From: Bradyrhizobiaceae bacterium PARB1
GTDB lineage: Bacteria; Pseudomonadota; Alphaproteobacteria; Rhizobiales; Xanthobacteraceae
Length of the DNA: 64,000 bases
Direction: 5' to 3'
Assembly (NCBI GenBank): GCA_002256345.1
Contig: NKIY01000005.1
Location: 190,485 to 254,484 of the forward strand
A program made the translations under genes and the position numbers. The notes under the pieces were generated by a model. That model saw only the letters and a list, made by a program, of their open reading frames with translations, did not search any database and was not told the origin of the DNA. This document shows positions 8,215 to 16,606 of the stretch, piece after piece. How positions within the stretch are numbered: position 1 is the first letter of the stretch; each line of letters begins with the position of its first letter.

Positions 8215-8392
8215 GTTTGCGCAAACGTGCACAGCAGCATTTCTCGAGGGTGAAGCTTTTTGTTGCCTTAGCAACTAATTCGTGAGAGCGTCGCTAAAGC
8301 AGGCGCACAGAGAGCAATTCGATTGCCGTGCCTCTTCAGGGAGAGAAACGATGGCGGACCGCATGCGCGGGACCGAACGAGATATTGTGCGC

Positions 8393-8923
8393 CTAGACCT
8401 CGTCGGCCACCGCGGTGACGGCATCCAGATTGCCGTGGATGCGTCGCAACAGATCGATGAGCACTTCGCGCTCGTTGTTATCGAGGCAGGACAGCAATCT
8501 CTGCTCGCGCCCGAGCGCGGCGACGATAACGGCATCGTGCGTCTTGCGCCCTTTCGCGGTGAGCTTGATCGAATGCGTCCGCGCATCGCGCCGGTCGGTA
8601 CCGATGGTCACCAGCCCCCTGCTTTCCAGCATCGCCAGCGTTCGGCTGACGGGCCCCTTGTCGAAGCCGATGACGTGACAGATTCGCGATGCCGGAATCC
8701 CCGGCTCGATGGCCAGCAGCGACATGATGCGCCATTCGGTGACGTTCACGCCGAAATGCTTTTGATAGTAGACCGTCGCGCTGTTCGACAGCTTGTTCGC
8801 GATGAAGGTGACAAAGGCCGGCACATAGCGATCGAGATCGAGCAATTGCCCGTGCGAGGACGCATCCTTCTCAACACGGATACCGGCGTCCGGCATGCTC
8901 TTGCCCGCCTGTTTTCTACCCAT
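8393..8923 (-). CDS. MarR family transcriptional regulator
   Basis: A 176-residue winged-helix regulator. The DNA-binding domain spans about residues 50-130 with EWRIMSLLAIEPGIPASRIC, the recognition helix region FDKGPVSRTLAMLESRGLV and the wing TDRRDARTHSIKLTAKG. Start at 8923 is preferred since GAGG lies about eight bases upstream; an ATG nine codons in is possible. The gene is divergent from the P450 gene, with 113 bases between, so it likely controls the P450 operon in response to an aromatic ligand, as MarR proteins beside aromatic catabolism genes often do. The ligand is unknown. Confidence 0.9.
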   Translation of the reverse strand: MGRKQAGKSMPDAGIRVEKDASSHGQLLDLDRYVPAFVTFIANKLSNSATVYYQKHFGVNVTEWRIMSLLAIEPGIPASRICHVIGFDKGPVSRTLAMLESRGLVTIGTDRRDARTHSIKLTAKGRKTHDAVIVAALGREQRLLSCLDNNEREVLIDLLRRIHGNLDAVTAVADEV

Positions 8924-9036
8924 CCGCCACAACCTCACCCGTCTCTTCAAGCCAGCCTCGATCCGGGCCGTGCATGCCTCTCAAGAAATAGAGATATGCG
9001 GCGACGGTTGCCAAGAAGAAAACAGGGAGACACCCC

Positions 9037-10302
9037 ATGGTCGCATTGACCTGTCCCAATTCCGCGCCGGCGTTGCTTGTGCTCGCCTTCGATACACAGC
9101 CGGCGGATCACGCATTTCCGCCGATCCCGACGCTGGACGTGGATCCCTTTGCCATCGACTTCTTCGCGGATCCGCATCCGACCCACGAAGTGCTCCGCGA
9201 AGCCGGACCTGTGGTCTACCTCGACAAGTGGAACGTGTTCGGCGTCGCGCGCTATGCGGAAGTTCATGCTGTGCTGAACGATCCCGCCACCTTCTGCTCA
9301 AGCCGCGGCGTCGGTCTCAGCGACTTCGCCAAGGAGAAGCCGTGGCGGCCACCGAGCCTCATCCTCGAAGCCGATCCGCCCGCGCATACCCGCACCCGGG
9401 CGGTCCTCAACAAGGTGCTGTCCCCGGCGGTCATGAAGACGCTGCGCGACGGTTTTGTCGCTGCGGCCGATGCGAAAGTCGACGAGCTGCTGGAGCGTCG
9501 CAGTTTCGATGCCATCGTGGATCTCGCCGAAGCTTATCCGCTGTCGGTATTTCCGGATGCGATGGGGCTGCAGAAGGAAGGACGGGAAAACCTGCTGCCT
9601 TACGCCGGCCTCGTCTTCAACGCCTTCGGGCCGCCCAACGAATTACGCCAGAACGCCATCGCGCGCTCGGCCCCGCATCAGGCCTATGTGCAGGCACAAT
9701 GCCAGCGCGAAAATCTCGCCCCGGGCGGCTTCGGCGCCTGCATCCATGCCCGTGCCGATACCGGCGACATCACCCATGACGAGGCACCGCTGCTGGTGCG
9801 TTCGCTGTTGTCGGCCGGACTCGACACCACCGTCAACGGCATCGGCGCCGCGGTCTATTGCCTTGCGCGCTATCCTGAAGAGTTCGCGCGGCTGCGCGCC
9901 GACGTGACCCTCGCGCGGAACGCTTTCGAGGAAGCCGTGCGCTATGAGAGCCCGGTACAGACCTTCTTTCGCACGACCACGCGCGCTGTCGAGATCAGCG
10001 GTCACCGGGTCGATGAAGGCCAGAAGGTGCTGATGTTCCTCGGCGCAGCCAATCGCGACCCGCGGCGCTGGGACGATCCCACCCGCTACGACATCACCCG
10101 CAGGACATCGGGCCATGTCGGATTCGGTTCGGGCATCCATATGTGCGTCGGCCAGCTCGTTGCCCGTCTCGAAGGCGAAGCGATGCTCTCGGCTTTGGCC
10201 CGCAAGGTGAAGGCCATCGAAATCAGCGGCGAGATCACGCGCCGCTACAACAACACGCTGCGCGGGCTGGAGAGCCTGCCGGTGACGTTCACGCCTGCTT
10301 GA
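9037..10302 (+). CDS. cytochrome P450, CYP199A-like
   Basis: A 421-residue soluble P450. The I-helix oxygen-binding motif is SAGLDTT near residue 265, the K-helix ExxR is EAVR near residue 300, and the haem-binding loop is FGSGIHMCVG near residue 365 with the proximal Cys. Stretches such as ESPVQTFFRTTTR and NRDPRRWDDPTRYDITR match my memory of CYP199A2 and CYP199A4 of Rhodopseudomonas, which demethylate or hydroxylate para-substituted benzoic acids such as 4-methoxybenzoate. The ferredoxin gene starts seven bases after the stop, as in those genomes. No ferredoxin reductase gene is in the window. The substrate is inferred from family and context. Confidence 0.92.
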   Translation: MVALTCPNSAPALLVLAFDTQPADHAFPPIPTLDVDPFAIDFFADPHPTHEVLREAGPVVYLDKWNVFGVARYAEVHAVLNDPATFCSSRGVGLSDFAKEKPWRPPSLILEADPPAHTRTRAVLNKVLSPAVMKTLRDGFVAAADAKVDELLERRSFDAIVDLAEAYPLSVFPDAMGLQKEGRENLLPYAGLVFNAFGPPNELRQNAIARSAPHQAYVQAQCQRENLAPGGFGACIHARADTGDITHDEAPLLVRSLLSAGLDTTVNGIGAAVYCLARYPEEFARLRADVTLARNAFEEAVRYESPVQTFFRTTTRAVEISGHRVDEGQKVLMFLGAANRDPRRWDDPTRYDITRRTSGHVGFGSGIHMCVGQLVARLEGEAMLSALARKVKAIEISGEITRRYNNTLRGLESLPVTFTPA

Positions 10303-10309
10303 GGACATC

Positions 10310-10633
10310 ATGCCGAGCATTACTTTCATCCATCCCGACGGCCACGCGCAAAACGTCAATGCAGCCGTCGGCGACAGCGCCATGTCGGCGGCCATGCGGC
10401 ACGGGATCGACGAGATCATCGCCGAATGCGGCGGCAGCGCGGTGTGCGCGACCTGTCATGTCTATGTGGATGACACCTGGCTCGCCCGTATCGGCGAAGT
10501 CAGCGCCGATGAAGACGAATTGCTGGAAGGCGTGGCAACAGAGCGGCTGCCGAACAGCCGCCTGTCCTGCCAGATCAGGATCACCGAGGCGCTCGATGGC
10601 CTCGTGTTGCGACTGCCGCAGCGGCAGATCTAG
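10310..10633 (+). CDS. [2Fe-2S] ferredoxin, palustrisredoxin-like P450 redox partner
   Basis: A 107-residue vertebrate/putidaredoxin-type ferredoxin. The four cluster ligands are Cys40, Cys46, Cys49 (ECGGSAVCATC) and Cys87 (SCQI). Position seven bases after the P450 stop codon makes it the electron donor for that enzyme; the matching gene in Rhodopseudomonas is called palustrisredoxin (Pux). It would receive electrons from an NADH-dependent reductase encoded elsewhere. Length and spacing are normal. Confidence 0.93.
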   Translation: MPSITFIHPDGHAQNVNAAVGDSAMSAAMRHGIDEIIAECGGSAVCATCHVYVDDTWLARIGEVSADEDELLEGVATERLPNSRLSCQIRITEALDGLVLRLPQRQI

Positions 10634-10699
10634 CTCCACACACTACCGCGACCGGCAACGTCCGGACCCGCGTCACCAATCAAACGGGAGGGACAAACA

Positions 10700-11914
10700 A
10701 TGAAGGGCTACAAGACGATACTGGCGGCCGCGGCGTCCTGCTTCATGGCGAGCACGGCGCAGGCGCAAATTTCCGACGATGTGGTGCGCATCGGCGTGCT
10801 CAACGACATTTCCGGCGTATTCCAGGACACCAATGGCATGGGCTCGGTGGAAGCCGCGCGCATGGCGGCCGAGGATTTCAACGGCGGCGGCAAGAACATC
10901 AAGGTCGAGATCGTCTATGCCGACCACCAGAACAAGGCCGATGTCGGCTCGGCCATTGCGCGAAAATGGCTGGACGTCGAGAAGGTCGACGCCATCGTCG
11001 ACGTGCCGAATTCATCGGTCGGCCTCGCCATCAACAATATCGCGCGCAACACCAAGATGACCTTCCTCGCCTCGTCGACGGCGACATCGGACCTCACCGG
11101 CAAGGACTGCTCGCCGAACACGATCCAGTGGGTCAACGATGCCTGGGCCACCGGCAACACGACAGCGCAGGCGATGATGCAGCGCGGCGGCGACGACTGG
11201 TATTTCATCACGGTGAACTACGCGCTCGGTCAAGGCATCGAGGCGGAAGCCACGAACTACATCACAAAGAACGGCGGCAAGGTTCTTGGCTCGTCGAAAC
11301 ATCCGCTCGGCACCTCGGACTATGCGTCGCTGCTGCTCCAGGCGCAGACATCGAAGGCAAAGGTGATCGGCCTAGCCAATGCCGGCGCCGACACCATCAA
11401 CACGGTGAAACAGGCCAGCGAATTCGGCATGCAGGACGGACCGCAGAAGCTGGTGGCGTTCCTGATCTTCATCAATGACGTCCATGGCATGGGACTGAAG
11501 ACCGCGCAGGGATTGCTGCTCACGGAATCGTTCTATTGGGACATGGACGACGACACCCGCGCCTTCGCCAAACGCTTCGCGCAGCGGCCGGGCATGAACG
11601 GCAAGATGCCGAGCGGCAACCAGGCCGGTGTCTATGCCTCGACGCTGGCTTATCTCAATGCCGTGGCTGCCAAAGGCAGCGACGATGCAGGCGTGGTGGT
11701 GCCGCAGATGAAGACCTTCAAGGGCAAGGACAAGCTGTTCGGCGACGTCACCATCCGCGCCGATGGCCGCGTCATCCATCCGATCTATCTGTTCGAGATC
11801 AAGAAGCCGGCGGATTCGAAATATCCGTATGACTATTACAAACTGCTCTCGACCGTGCCCGCCGAAAAGGCGTTCCGCCCCATGAATGAAGGCGGCTGCG
11901 CGCTGGTGAAATGA
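10700..11914 (+). CDS. ABC transporter substrate-binding protein, aromatic/branched-chain amino acid type
   Basis: A 404-residue periplasmic binding protein of the Peripla_BP_6 (LivK-like) family. A signal peptide ends at AQAQ near residue 23, followed by VVRIGVLNDISGVFQDTNG, the usual N-terminal lobe start. Ribosome-binding site GGGAGG is well placed before the ATG. It follows the P450 and ferredoxin genes by 66 bases in the same direction, so it probably binds the aromatic acid those enzymes use. No permease or ATPase genes are adjacent; the liv genes at 36642-40611 are possible partners but this is unproven. Confidence 0.9.
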   Translation: MKGYKTILAAAASCFMASTAQAQISDDVVRIGVLNDISGVFQDTNGMGSVEAARMAAEDFNGGGKNIKVEIVYADHQNKADVGSAIARKWLDVEKVDAIVDVPNSSVGLAINNIARNTKMTFLASSTATSDLTGKDCSPNTIQWVNDAWATGNTTAQAMMQRGGDDWYFITVNYALGQGIEAEATNYITKNGGKVLGSSKHPLGTSDYASLLLQAQTSKAKVIGLANAGADTINTVKQASEFGMQDGPQKLVAFLIFINDVHGMGLKTAQGLLLTESFYWDMDDDTRAFAKRFAQRPGMNGKMPSGNQAGVYASTLAYLNAVAAKGSDDAGVVVPQMKTFKGKDKLFGDVTIRADGRVIHPIYLFEIKKPADSKYPYDYYKLLSTVPAEKAFRPMNEGGCALVK

Positions 11915-11929
11915 CGCTCTGAAAACGGC

Positions 11930-11961
11930 AAAGGCCAGGTTGAGAGTTTAACCCGGCCTTT
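11930..11961. terminator. bidirectional terminator-like hairpin
   Basis: Twelve-base arms (11930-11941 and 11950-11961) pair with one mismatch around an 8-base loop, with A-rich sequence on one side and T-rich on the other. It lies between the convergent binding-protein genes ending at 11914 and 11990 and could stop transcripts from both sides. Confidence 0.7.
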
Positions 11962-11989
11962 ATTCTGTTATTCGGATCGGACGACCGCC

Positions 11990-12979
11990 TTAGTACAGCT
12001 TCGCGCCGGCGGCGTCGACGACCTTGCCCCAGCGGGCATGGTCTTCCTTGATGGTCTGTGCGAAGGCTTCGCGCGTCGAGGTGGTGACGCTGAGGCCCTG
12101 AGCTTCGAGACGCTCCTTCACATCGGGGAGCGCACCAATGCGCACCACTTCGGCATTCAGGCGGTCGACGATGGCGTCGGGCGTGCCGGCCGGGACAACG
12201 AGACCGAACCAGCTATCGACGACGAAATCCTTGACGCCTGCTTCAGCAGCGGTCGGCACGTTGGGCAACTGCGGCGAACGCTCGCGGCTGGTAACGAGCA
12301 GGCCCTTTACCTTGCCATCGCGTATCTGCGGAGCTAGCACGGTCAGCGTGTCGAAGGACAGGTTGACCTGATTGCCGAGCAGCGCGTTCACGGCCGGGGC
12401 ACTGCCCTTGAACGGCACATGCAGCAGATCGGTATCGGTGATGCTCTTGAACAGTTCACCACTCAGATGGCACAGCGTGCCGGGACCGCACGACGAATAA
12501 GTGAACTTGCCGGGCTCCTTCTTCGCAGCAGCCACCAGCTCCTTGGCAGTCGACACCGGCGCATCCGGGCTGGCTGCGAGCACATAGGGCACAGAGGTCA
12601 GGTTCGACACCGGCACGAAGCTCTTGAACGGGTCGAACTGTACCTTGGTGTTGATATGCGGCAGGATGGTCAGCTGGCCGGCCGGGGCGAGCGACAGTGT
12701 GTAGCCATCAGGATCGGCCTTGGCGACGTATTCAGCCGCGATCGCGGTACCGGCGCCGGCCTTGTTTTCCACGACCACGGTCTGCTTCAGCGACTCGCCG
12801 AGCTTGTCCGCAAAGATGCGCGCGGATACGTCCGCAGCGCCGCCCGGCGGGAACGGGACGATCAGCTTGATCGGACGGCTCGGCCAGACGTCAGCCGCGC
12901 AGGCAGCACCGATGCCCGTGGTCAGCATGACCGAGGCGAAAGCAGCGGAGAGAAGCCGGGACAACAGGACGGAGCGCAC
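11990..12979 (-). CDS. Bug family tripartite tricarboxylate transporter substrate-binding protein
   Basis: A 329-residue periplasmic protein of the TctC/Bug family. A signal peptide ends at AACAAD near residue 30. Family motifs follow: WPSRPIKLIVPFPPGGAAD, then FDTLTVLAPQIRDGKVKGL, and GLVVPAGTP. The chosen start is a GTG at 12979 with GGAT seven bases upstream; an ATG at 13051 would add 24 residues before the signal peptide. Bug proteins bind carboxylates and are often encoded apart from the TctAB membrane parts, and none are nearby here. The ligand is unknown. Confidence 0.9.
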   Translation of the reverse strand: MRSVLLSRLLSAAFASVMLTTGIGAACAADVWPSRPIKLIVPFPPGGAADVSARIFADKLGESLKQTVVVENKAGAGTAIAAEYVAKADPDGYTLSLAPAGQLTILPHINTKVQFDPFKSFVPVSNLTSVPYVLAASPDAPVSTAKELVAAAKKEPGKFTYSSCGPGTLCHLSGELFKSITDTDLLHVPFKGSAPAVNALLGNQVNLSFDTLTVLAPQIRDGKVKGLLVTSRERSPQLPNVPTAAEAGVKDFVVDSWFGLVVPAGTPDAIVDRLNAEVVRIGALPDVKERLEAQGLSVTTSTREAFAQTIKEDHARWGKVVDAAGAKLY

Positions 12980-13333
12980 GATCGTGATCCTTTGGTTGCG
13001 AGACGTTGTTCGATGCTGCCTGCAGACACAATGGCCCGGCCCCGCTCGCATGAGCAGGCTGGAAAAACCGGCAATATTGGCTGTTTTTACTGCCGTCCGG
13101 GATGTCCCGGCGGCTGGGAAGCAGCTTTGTTAGCTAGCTAAAAATGTCACCGGAGAGCCATTTCGACAAGGAAACCGACTTGCAAATGCGGGCACCGGCT
13201 TGGTGGATCGCTATCGTCCGGCGGCGCGGAGAAAGAAATTCTTTCTTTCCGCCTCTTTGGCAGGTGGGGCGGACGGGAACCAACGGCCGGCGCTGTGGTA
13301 GACTCGCCGGACCATCGGGGATCGGAGAGCGTC
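12980..13333. other. 354-bp divergent promoter region
   Basis: This gap separates the divergent Bug and phhA genes. The only clear structure is a 12-base palindrome TTAGCTAGCTAA at 13130-13141. No convincing -35/-10 pair or small gene was found. Confidence 0.5.
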
Positions 13334-14221
13334 ATGACTGCGCTGGATCAATCGGCCGGAAAGAACCGTTACATCACGGCACCGAAGCAAGCCGACTTCA
13401 CCCTCGATCAGGACTGGACCTCCTATTCCGCCGCCGAGCACGACCGCTGGGACCGGCTGTATGCCCGTGCGCAGACGGTGTTACGGGGCCGCGCCTGCGA
13501 CGAATTCCAGAGCGCCTTGCAGCACCTGCAGCTCTCGGAACGCGGCATTCCCGACATGGCGAAACTCAGCGCCCGGCTGATGCCCCTCACCGGCTGGCGA
13601 GTGGTGCCGGTCGCCGAGCTGGTGCCGGACGAGGTGTTCTTCGATCATCTCGCCAACCGCCGCTTCCCGGCCGGCGCCTTCATCCGCCCGGAAAGCGAGA
13701 TGGACTATCTGCAGGAGCCGGACATCTTCCACGACGTGTTCGGCCATGTGCCGCTGCTCGCCAATCCCGTCTATGCGGATTTCATGGAAGCCTATGGCAA
13801 AGGCGGGCAGCGCGCGATGGCGCTCGGCCAGCTCAAGAACCTGGCGCGGCTGTATTGGTACACGATCGAGTTCGGCTTGCTGAAAAGCGCGGACGGGCTC
13901 CGCATCTTCGGCGCGGGCATCCTGTCGTCAGTGACGGAGTCCGTCTTCGCGCTGGAAGACCCCTCGCCCAACCGCATCGGTTTCGATCTCGAACGGGTGA
14001 TGCGCACCGACTACATCATCGACGATTTCCAGCAGACCTATTTCGTCATCGACAGTTTCGAGAAACTGCTGGAGGACAGCTATCGCGATTTCGGCGCCCT
14101 ATATGCGCGGCTCGCGCAAGCAAAGGACATCGCGGCCGATCAGGTGATCCCGGAGGATCACGTGATCAACCGCGGGACGCTGGATTACTTCCGAAAGAAG
14201 CGCGTGTCGGGCACATACTGA
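13334..14221 (+). CDS. phhA: phenylalanine 4-monooxygenase
   Basis: A 295-residue bacterial aromatic amino acid hydroxylase that converts phenylalanine to tyrosine with Fe(II), O2 and a pterin cofactor. The iron ligands are visible as His133 and His138 in DIFHDVFGHVP and Glu179 in YWYTIEFG. The length suits the single-domain bacterial form with no ACT regulatory domain. Start 13334 has GGAGAG upstream. No pterin dehydratase (phhB) gene is nearby, though the pair is often linked in other bacteria. The stop codon abuts the stop of the next, convergent gene with no base between. Confidence 0.96.
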   Translation: MTALDQSAGKNRYITAPKQADFTLDQDWTSYSAAEHDRWDRLYARAQTVLRGRACDEFQSALQHLQLSERGIPDMAKLSARLMPLTGWRVVPVAELVPDEVFFDHLANRRFPAGAFIRPESEMDYLQEPDIFHDVFGHVPLLANPVYADFMEAYGKGGQRAMALGQLKNLARLYWYTIEFGLLKSADGLRIFGAGILSSVTESVFALEDPSPNRIGFDLERVMRTDYIIDDFQQTYFVIDSFEKLLEDSYRDFGALYARLAQAKDIAADQVIPEDHVINRGTLDYFRKKRVSGTY

Positions 14222-15781
14222 CTATTTCTGGTCCGCGCCTACCCTGTAGCCGACGATGCGCGTATTCCAGACGCATTCGGCGGGATCGTTGGCCCATTGC
14301 TGGGTGGACCACAGCGTCTTGCGATCGATCGGATCGAGCGAGGTCAGCGTGCCCGCGGAATTGCCCATCGGCGACATGCCCTTGTCATTGGCGCAGAGAT
14401 AGGGATGCCCGCCGGTGACGACGGTGACGGGCTCGGCGAAGGTGTTGGCGGGATCGTTCGCCTTGCGGGTCCAGAGCAGCACCGACAGATGCATATTGGC
14501 ATTCGACGTGGTGCCGACGATGCCGAGATTGCCGGCATCATCCACGCCGATGGTGCCGAACTCGTAATGGCGATCAGGGCTGGACAGTTTCGCTGTCTGG
14601 CTCACCACGCAGGCCGTCGGGTTCGCACAATCGAGCTCCACCCAGATCAGGATGTTGTTGGCATCCGCGCCCTGCGCGCCACAGTTCTCGACGCAAGGAC
14701 CGGTGCCCAGCACGCCCTGCAGCTTCGATCCATGCTGCACCACATTCATCAGGCGATGGCTGGTGGCCGCACGGAGCGTACCCTCACTGCCGAGTTGCGG
14801 GATCGACATGGTCGGGCCACAGCACGGCGTGTTGTACAGCCACTTGTTCTCCTGCGAGCCGATACCGGTCTTGACCAGTTGCTGCGCGCCACCGGCATTC
14901 CAGGTGCCGGTGGCGCCGTTCCAGGTGAAGCTGTTGACGACCCAGTGGAAGGAGAAATTGGCCGAGCGCTGGCAGGCGTGTTGCGCATGGCGATCGCAGC
15001 TCTTGTTGACAAAGAAGGCCGGTGCCGTCGGCGCCTTCTCGCGATTGTGGTCGATGGCCGGGACGATATCGAGCGGCATATTGGCCGTGCGATTGAGATG
15101 GGTCGGCGCCTTGCCCTGCCCGATCCCCTTCACCTCTTCCGGCGAAAGCGCAAAACAGTCATAGGCGACACCGGGCACGGTGGCTGGATTCTCGTGGCCG
15201 CCACGACCGCCGCAGATATAGGTGCCGTTCCTGTCGTAACCGACCTTCACCGCAGGATTGCGCGCCAGACACTGACCGCCGTGCAGGCAGGACAGATAGG
15301 TGCCGCCCCACTCCCCGGTCGCATCCGCGCCGGCGCTCACCAATGTACAGTCATTCCTGCAGGTGACAGTGATGATCCAGCGCTCGATGAACTCGTTATA
15401 GACGATGTGCGGCTCGAACGGGCCGGCATCCTTCTTCGCATCCGGATCCAGCCCGGTGGTGCCGATCAACGCCGCTAGCGGTGTCGATTTGAGCAGCTTG
15501 CCCGCGGTGTCATAGACATTGACGTTCTGCCACGTCACCTGGACAACCTGCTTGCCATTGGTCGCGACGTCCATTTCCGCGCGATCGCAATGGATAGGAG
15601 GCGTCGCAGATCTGCAGACCTCGCGGCCGGGACCGTGATCGCCGTCGAACGATGTCACCGTCTGGGCCAGCGCTCCGCCGGATGGCGACAGCGCTTGCAA
15701 GACGGCCATCAGAGCGGCAACAGCCAGAAGCTTCGCGGCGGCCACGAAGCTCCACTCATATCGTCCGATCGCCCGTACCAT
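14222..15781 (-). CDS. large secreted cysteine-rich protein of unknown function
   Basis: A 519-residue protein I do not recognise. A long signal peptide is seen, with a hydrophobic stretch near residues 14-35 and a processing site at GALAQT near residue 40. The mature part carries well over a dozen Cys, many in pairs or short loops (CRNDC, CCGP, CVENCGAQG, CDRHAQHAC), which suggests a disulfide-rich periplasmic or extracellular protein. Repeated NxxxxTW/GTW-like strands and many Gly, Asn and Asp suggest a beta-propeller or similar fold, but this is a guess. It is convergent with phhA and stands apart from other genes. Confidence 0.8.
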   Translation of the reverse strand: MVRAIGRYEWSFVAAAKLLAVAALMAVLQALSPSGGALAQTVTSFDGDHGPGREVCRSATPPIHCDRAEMDVATNGKQVVQVTWQNVNVYDTAGKLLKSTPLAALIGTTGLDPDAKKDAGPFEPHIVYNEFIERWIITVTCRNDCTLVSAGADATGEWGGTYLSCLHGGQCLARNPAVKVGYDRNGTYICGGRGGHENPATVPGVAYDCFALSPEEVKGIGQGKAPTHLNRTANMPLDIVPAIDHNREKAPTAPAFFVNKSCDRHAQHACQRSANFSFHWVVNSFTWNGATGTWNAGGAQQLVKTGIGSQENKWLYNTPCCGPTMSIPQLGSEGTLRAATSHRLMNVVQHGSKLQGVLGTGPCVENCGAQGADANNILIWVELDCANPTACVVSQTAKLSSPDRHYEFGTIGVDDAGNLGIVGTTSNANMHLSVLLWTRKANDPANTFAEPVTVVTGGHPYLCANDKGMSPMGNSAGTLTSLDPIDRKTLWSTQQWANDPAECVWNTRIVGYRVGADQK

Positions 15782-16050
15782 CGCTTCATCGCCCCTGTAT
15801 CCCCGGAGCCGGCCTATGTCCGCTCACGGACCCGGGGCCTACAGGACGACACGGTGCGGTCACAATGCGGCGCGGCTAGATTCCGTCTAAGGTTTCACGC
15901 ATCACAATATCCGGCCAGCGCCCCACAACTGACCGATACTTCCGAAGCGCTTCTACGGATAAGGAACGCGCGGCCGCGCTGCAGGCAAAGCAACGGCGAC
16001 GATGCGATCCAGCAGATCACATCATCGCCGTTCGTCAGATGTGGCGCTGA

Positions 16051-16515
16051 TCAGCCGTTCATCGACTGGATGCGGAACTTGGCCGGGGAGACGCCGAAGC
16101 GGCGGCGGAAGCTGCGGTGGAAATAGGACAGTTCGTTGAAACCGCAGGCGCCAGCGACTTCGCTGATTTTCAGCACGCATTGCCGATCTTCGGTGAGCAT
16201 GCGGCGGGCCTTGTCGAGGCGGAGTTGCATGATGCGGTCGGTGATGCTGAGACCGGAACCCTGCAGCAGGTCCTGCACGTAGCGAACCGACAGACCGAGC
16301 TTCTCGGCGACCACCCGGGTCGAGAACTGCTGGTCGGCATAGCTCTCATTGATCTGGTTGAGGACACTGGCGATGCGGGCGCCGCGCAGGCCGCCGACAT
16401 CGGTCAGGTTGGTGATTTCCGGCTGTGCCGGCGACGTCGGCGGGCTGTCCTGCAGGGGTGCCCGGTTGGTCGTGAAGTCCGAGTGGTTGCTGAAAGCAAG
16501 CTGTGTGTTGTCCAT
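16051..16515 (-). CDS. short AraC/XylS-type DNA-binding regulator
   Basis: A 154-residue protein consisting of little more than the AraC-type double helix-turn-helix domain at residues 50-150. The first helix-turn-helix includes FSTRVVAEKLGLSVRYVQDL and the second includes ISEVAGACGFNELSYFHRSF, with the family ending FRRRFGVSPAKFR. The usual N-terminal sensing domain is missing; a polar Pro/Thr-rich stretch of about 45 residues replaces it. Either it works with a partner or it acts without a ligand. Start 16515 is an ATG; a GTG at 16527 is possible. It lies just upstream of the end of the glycosyltransferase operon. Confidence 0.87.
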   Translation of the reverse strand: MDNTQLAFSNHSDFTTNRAPLQDSPPTSPAQPEITNLTDVGGLRGARIASVLNQINESYADQQFSTRVVAEKLGLSVRYVQDLLQGSGLSITDRIMQLRLDKARRMLTEDRQCVLKISEVAGACGFNELSYFHRSFRRRFGVSPAKFRIQSMNG

Positions 16516-16606
16516 TTTCCCAATCACCGCCCATGTCTGTGTGCGGTTATGGGTCTCCGGCTCCGTTGCGAAGGTTCAATACTGCCGACGATTTTATTGA
16601 AGGTAG

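Noticed and set aside
13130-13141. 12-base palindrome TTAGCTAGCTAA as an operator
   Set aside because: Too short to support a regulator call; no promoter element was found beside it.
14297-15478. 393-codon plus-strand open frame
   Set aside because: It is antisense to the secreted 519-residue gene, has an Arg/Ala/Gly-rich composition without a signal, and lacks a ribosome-binding site.
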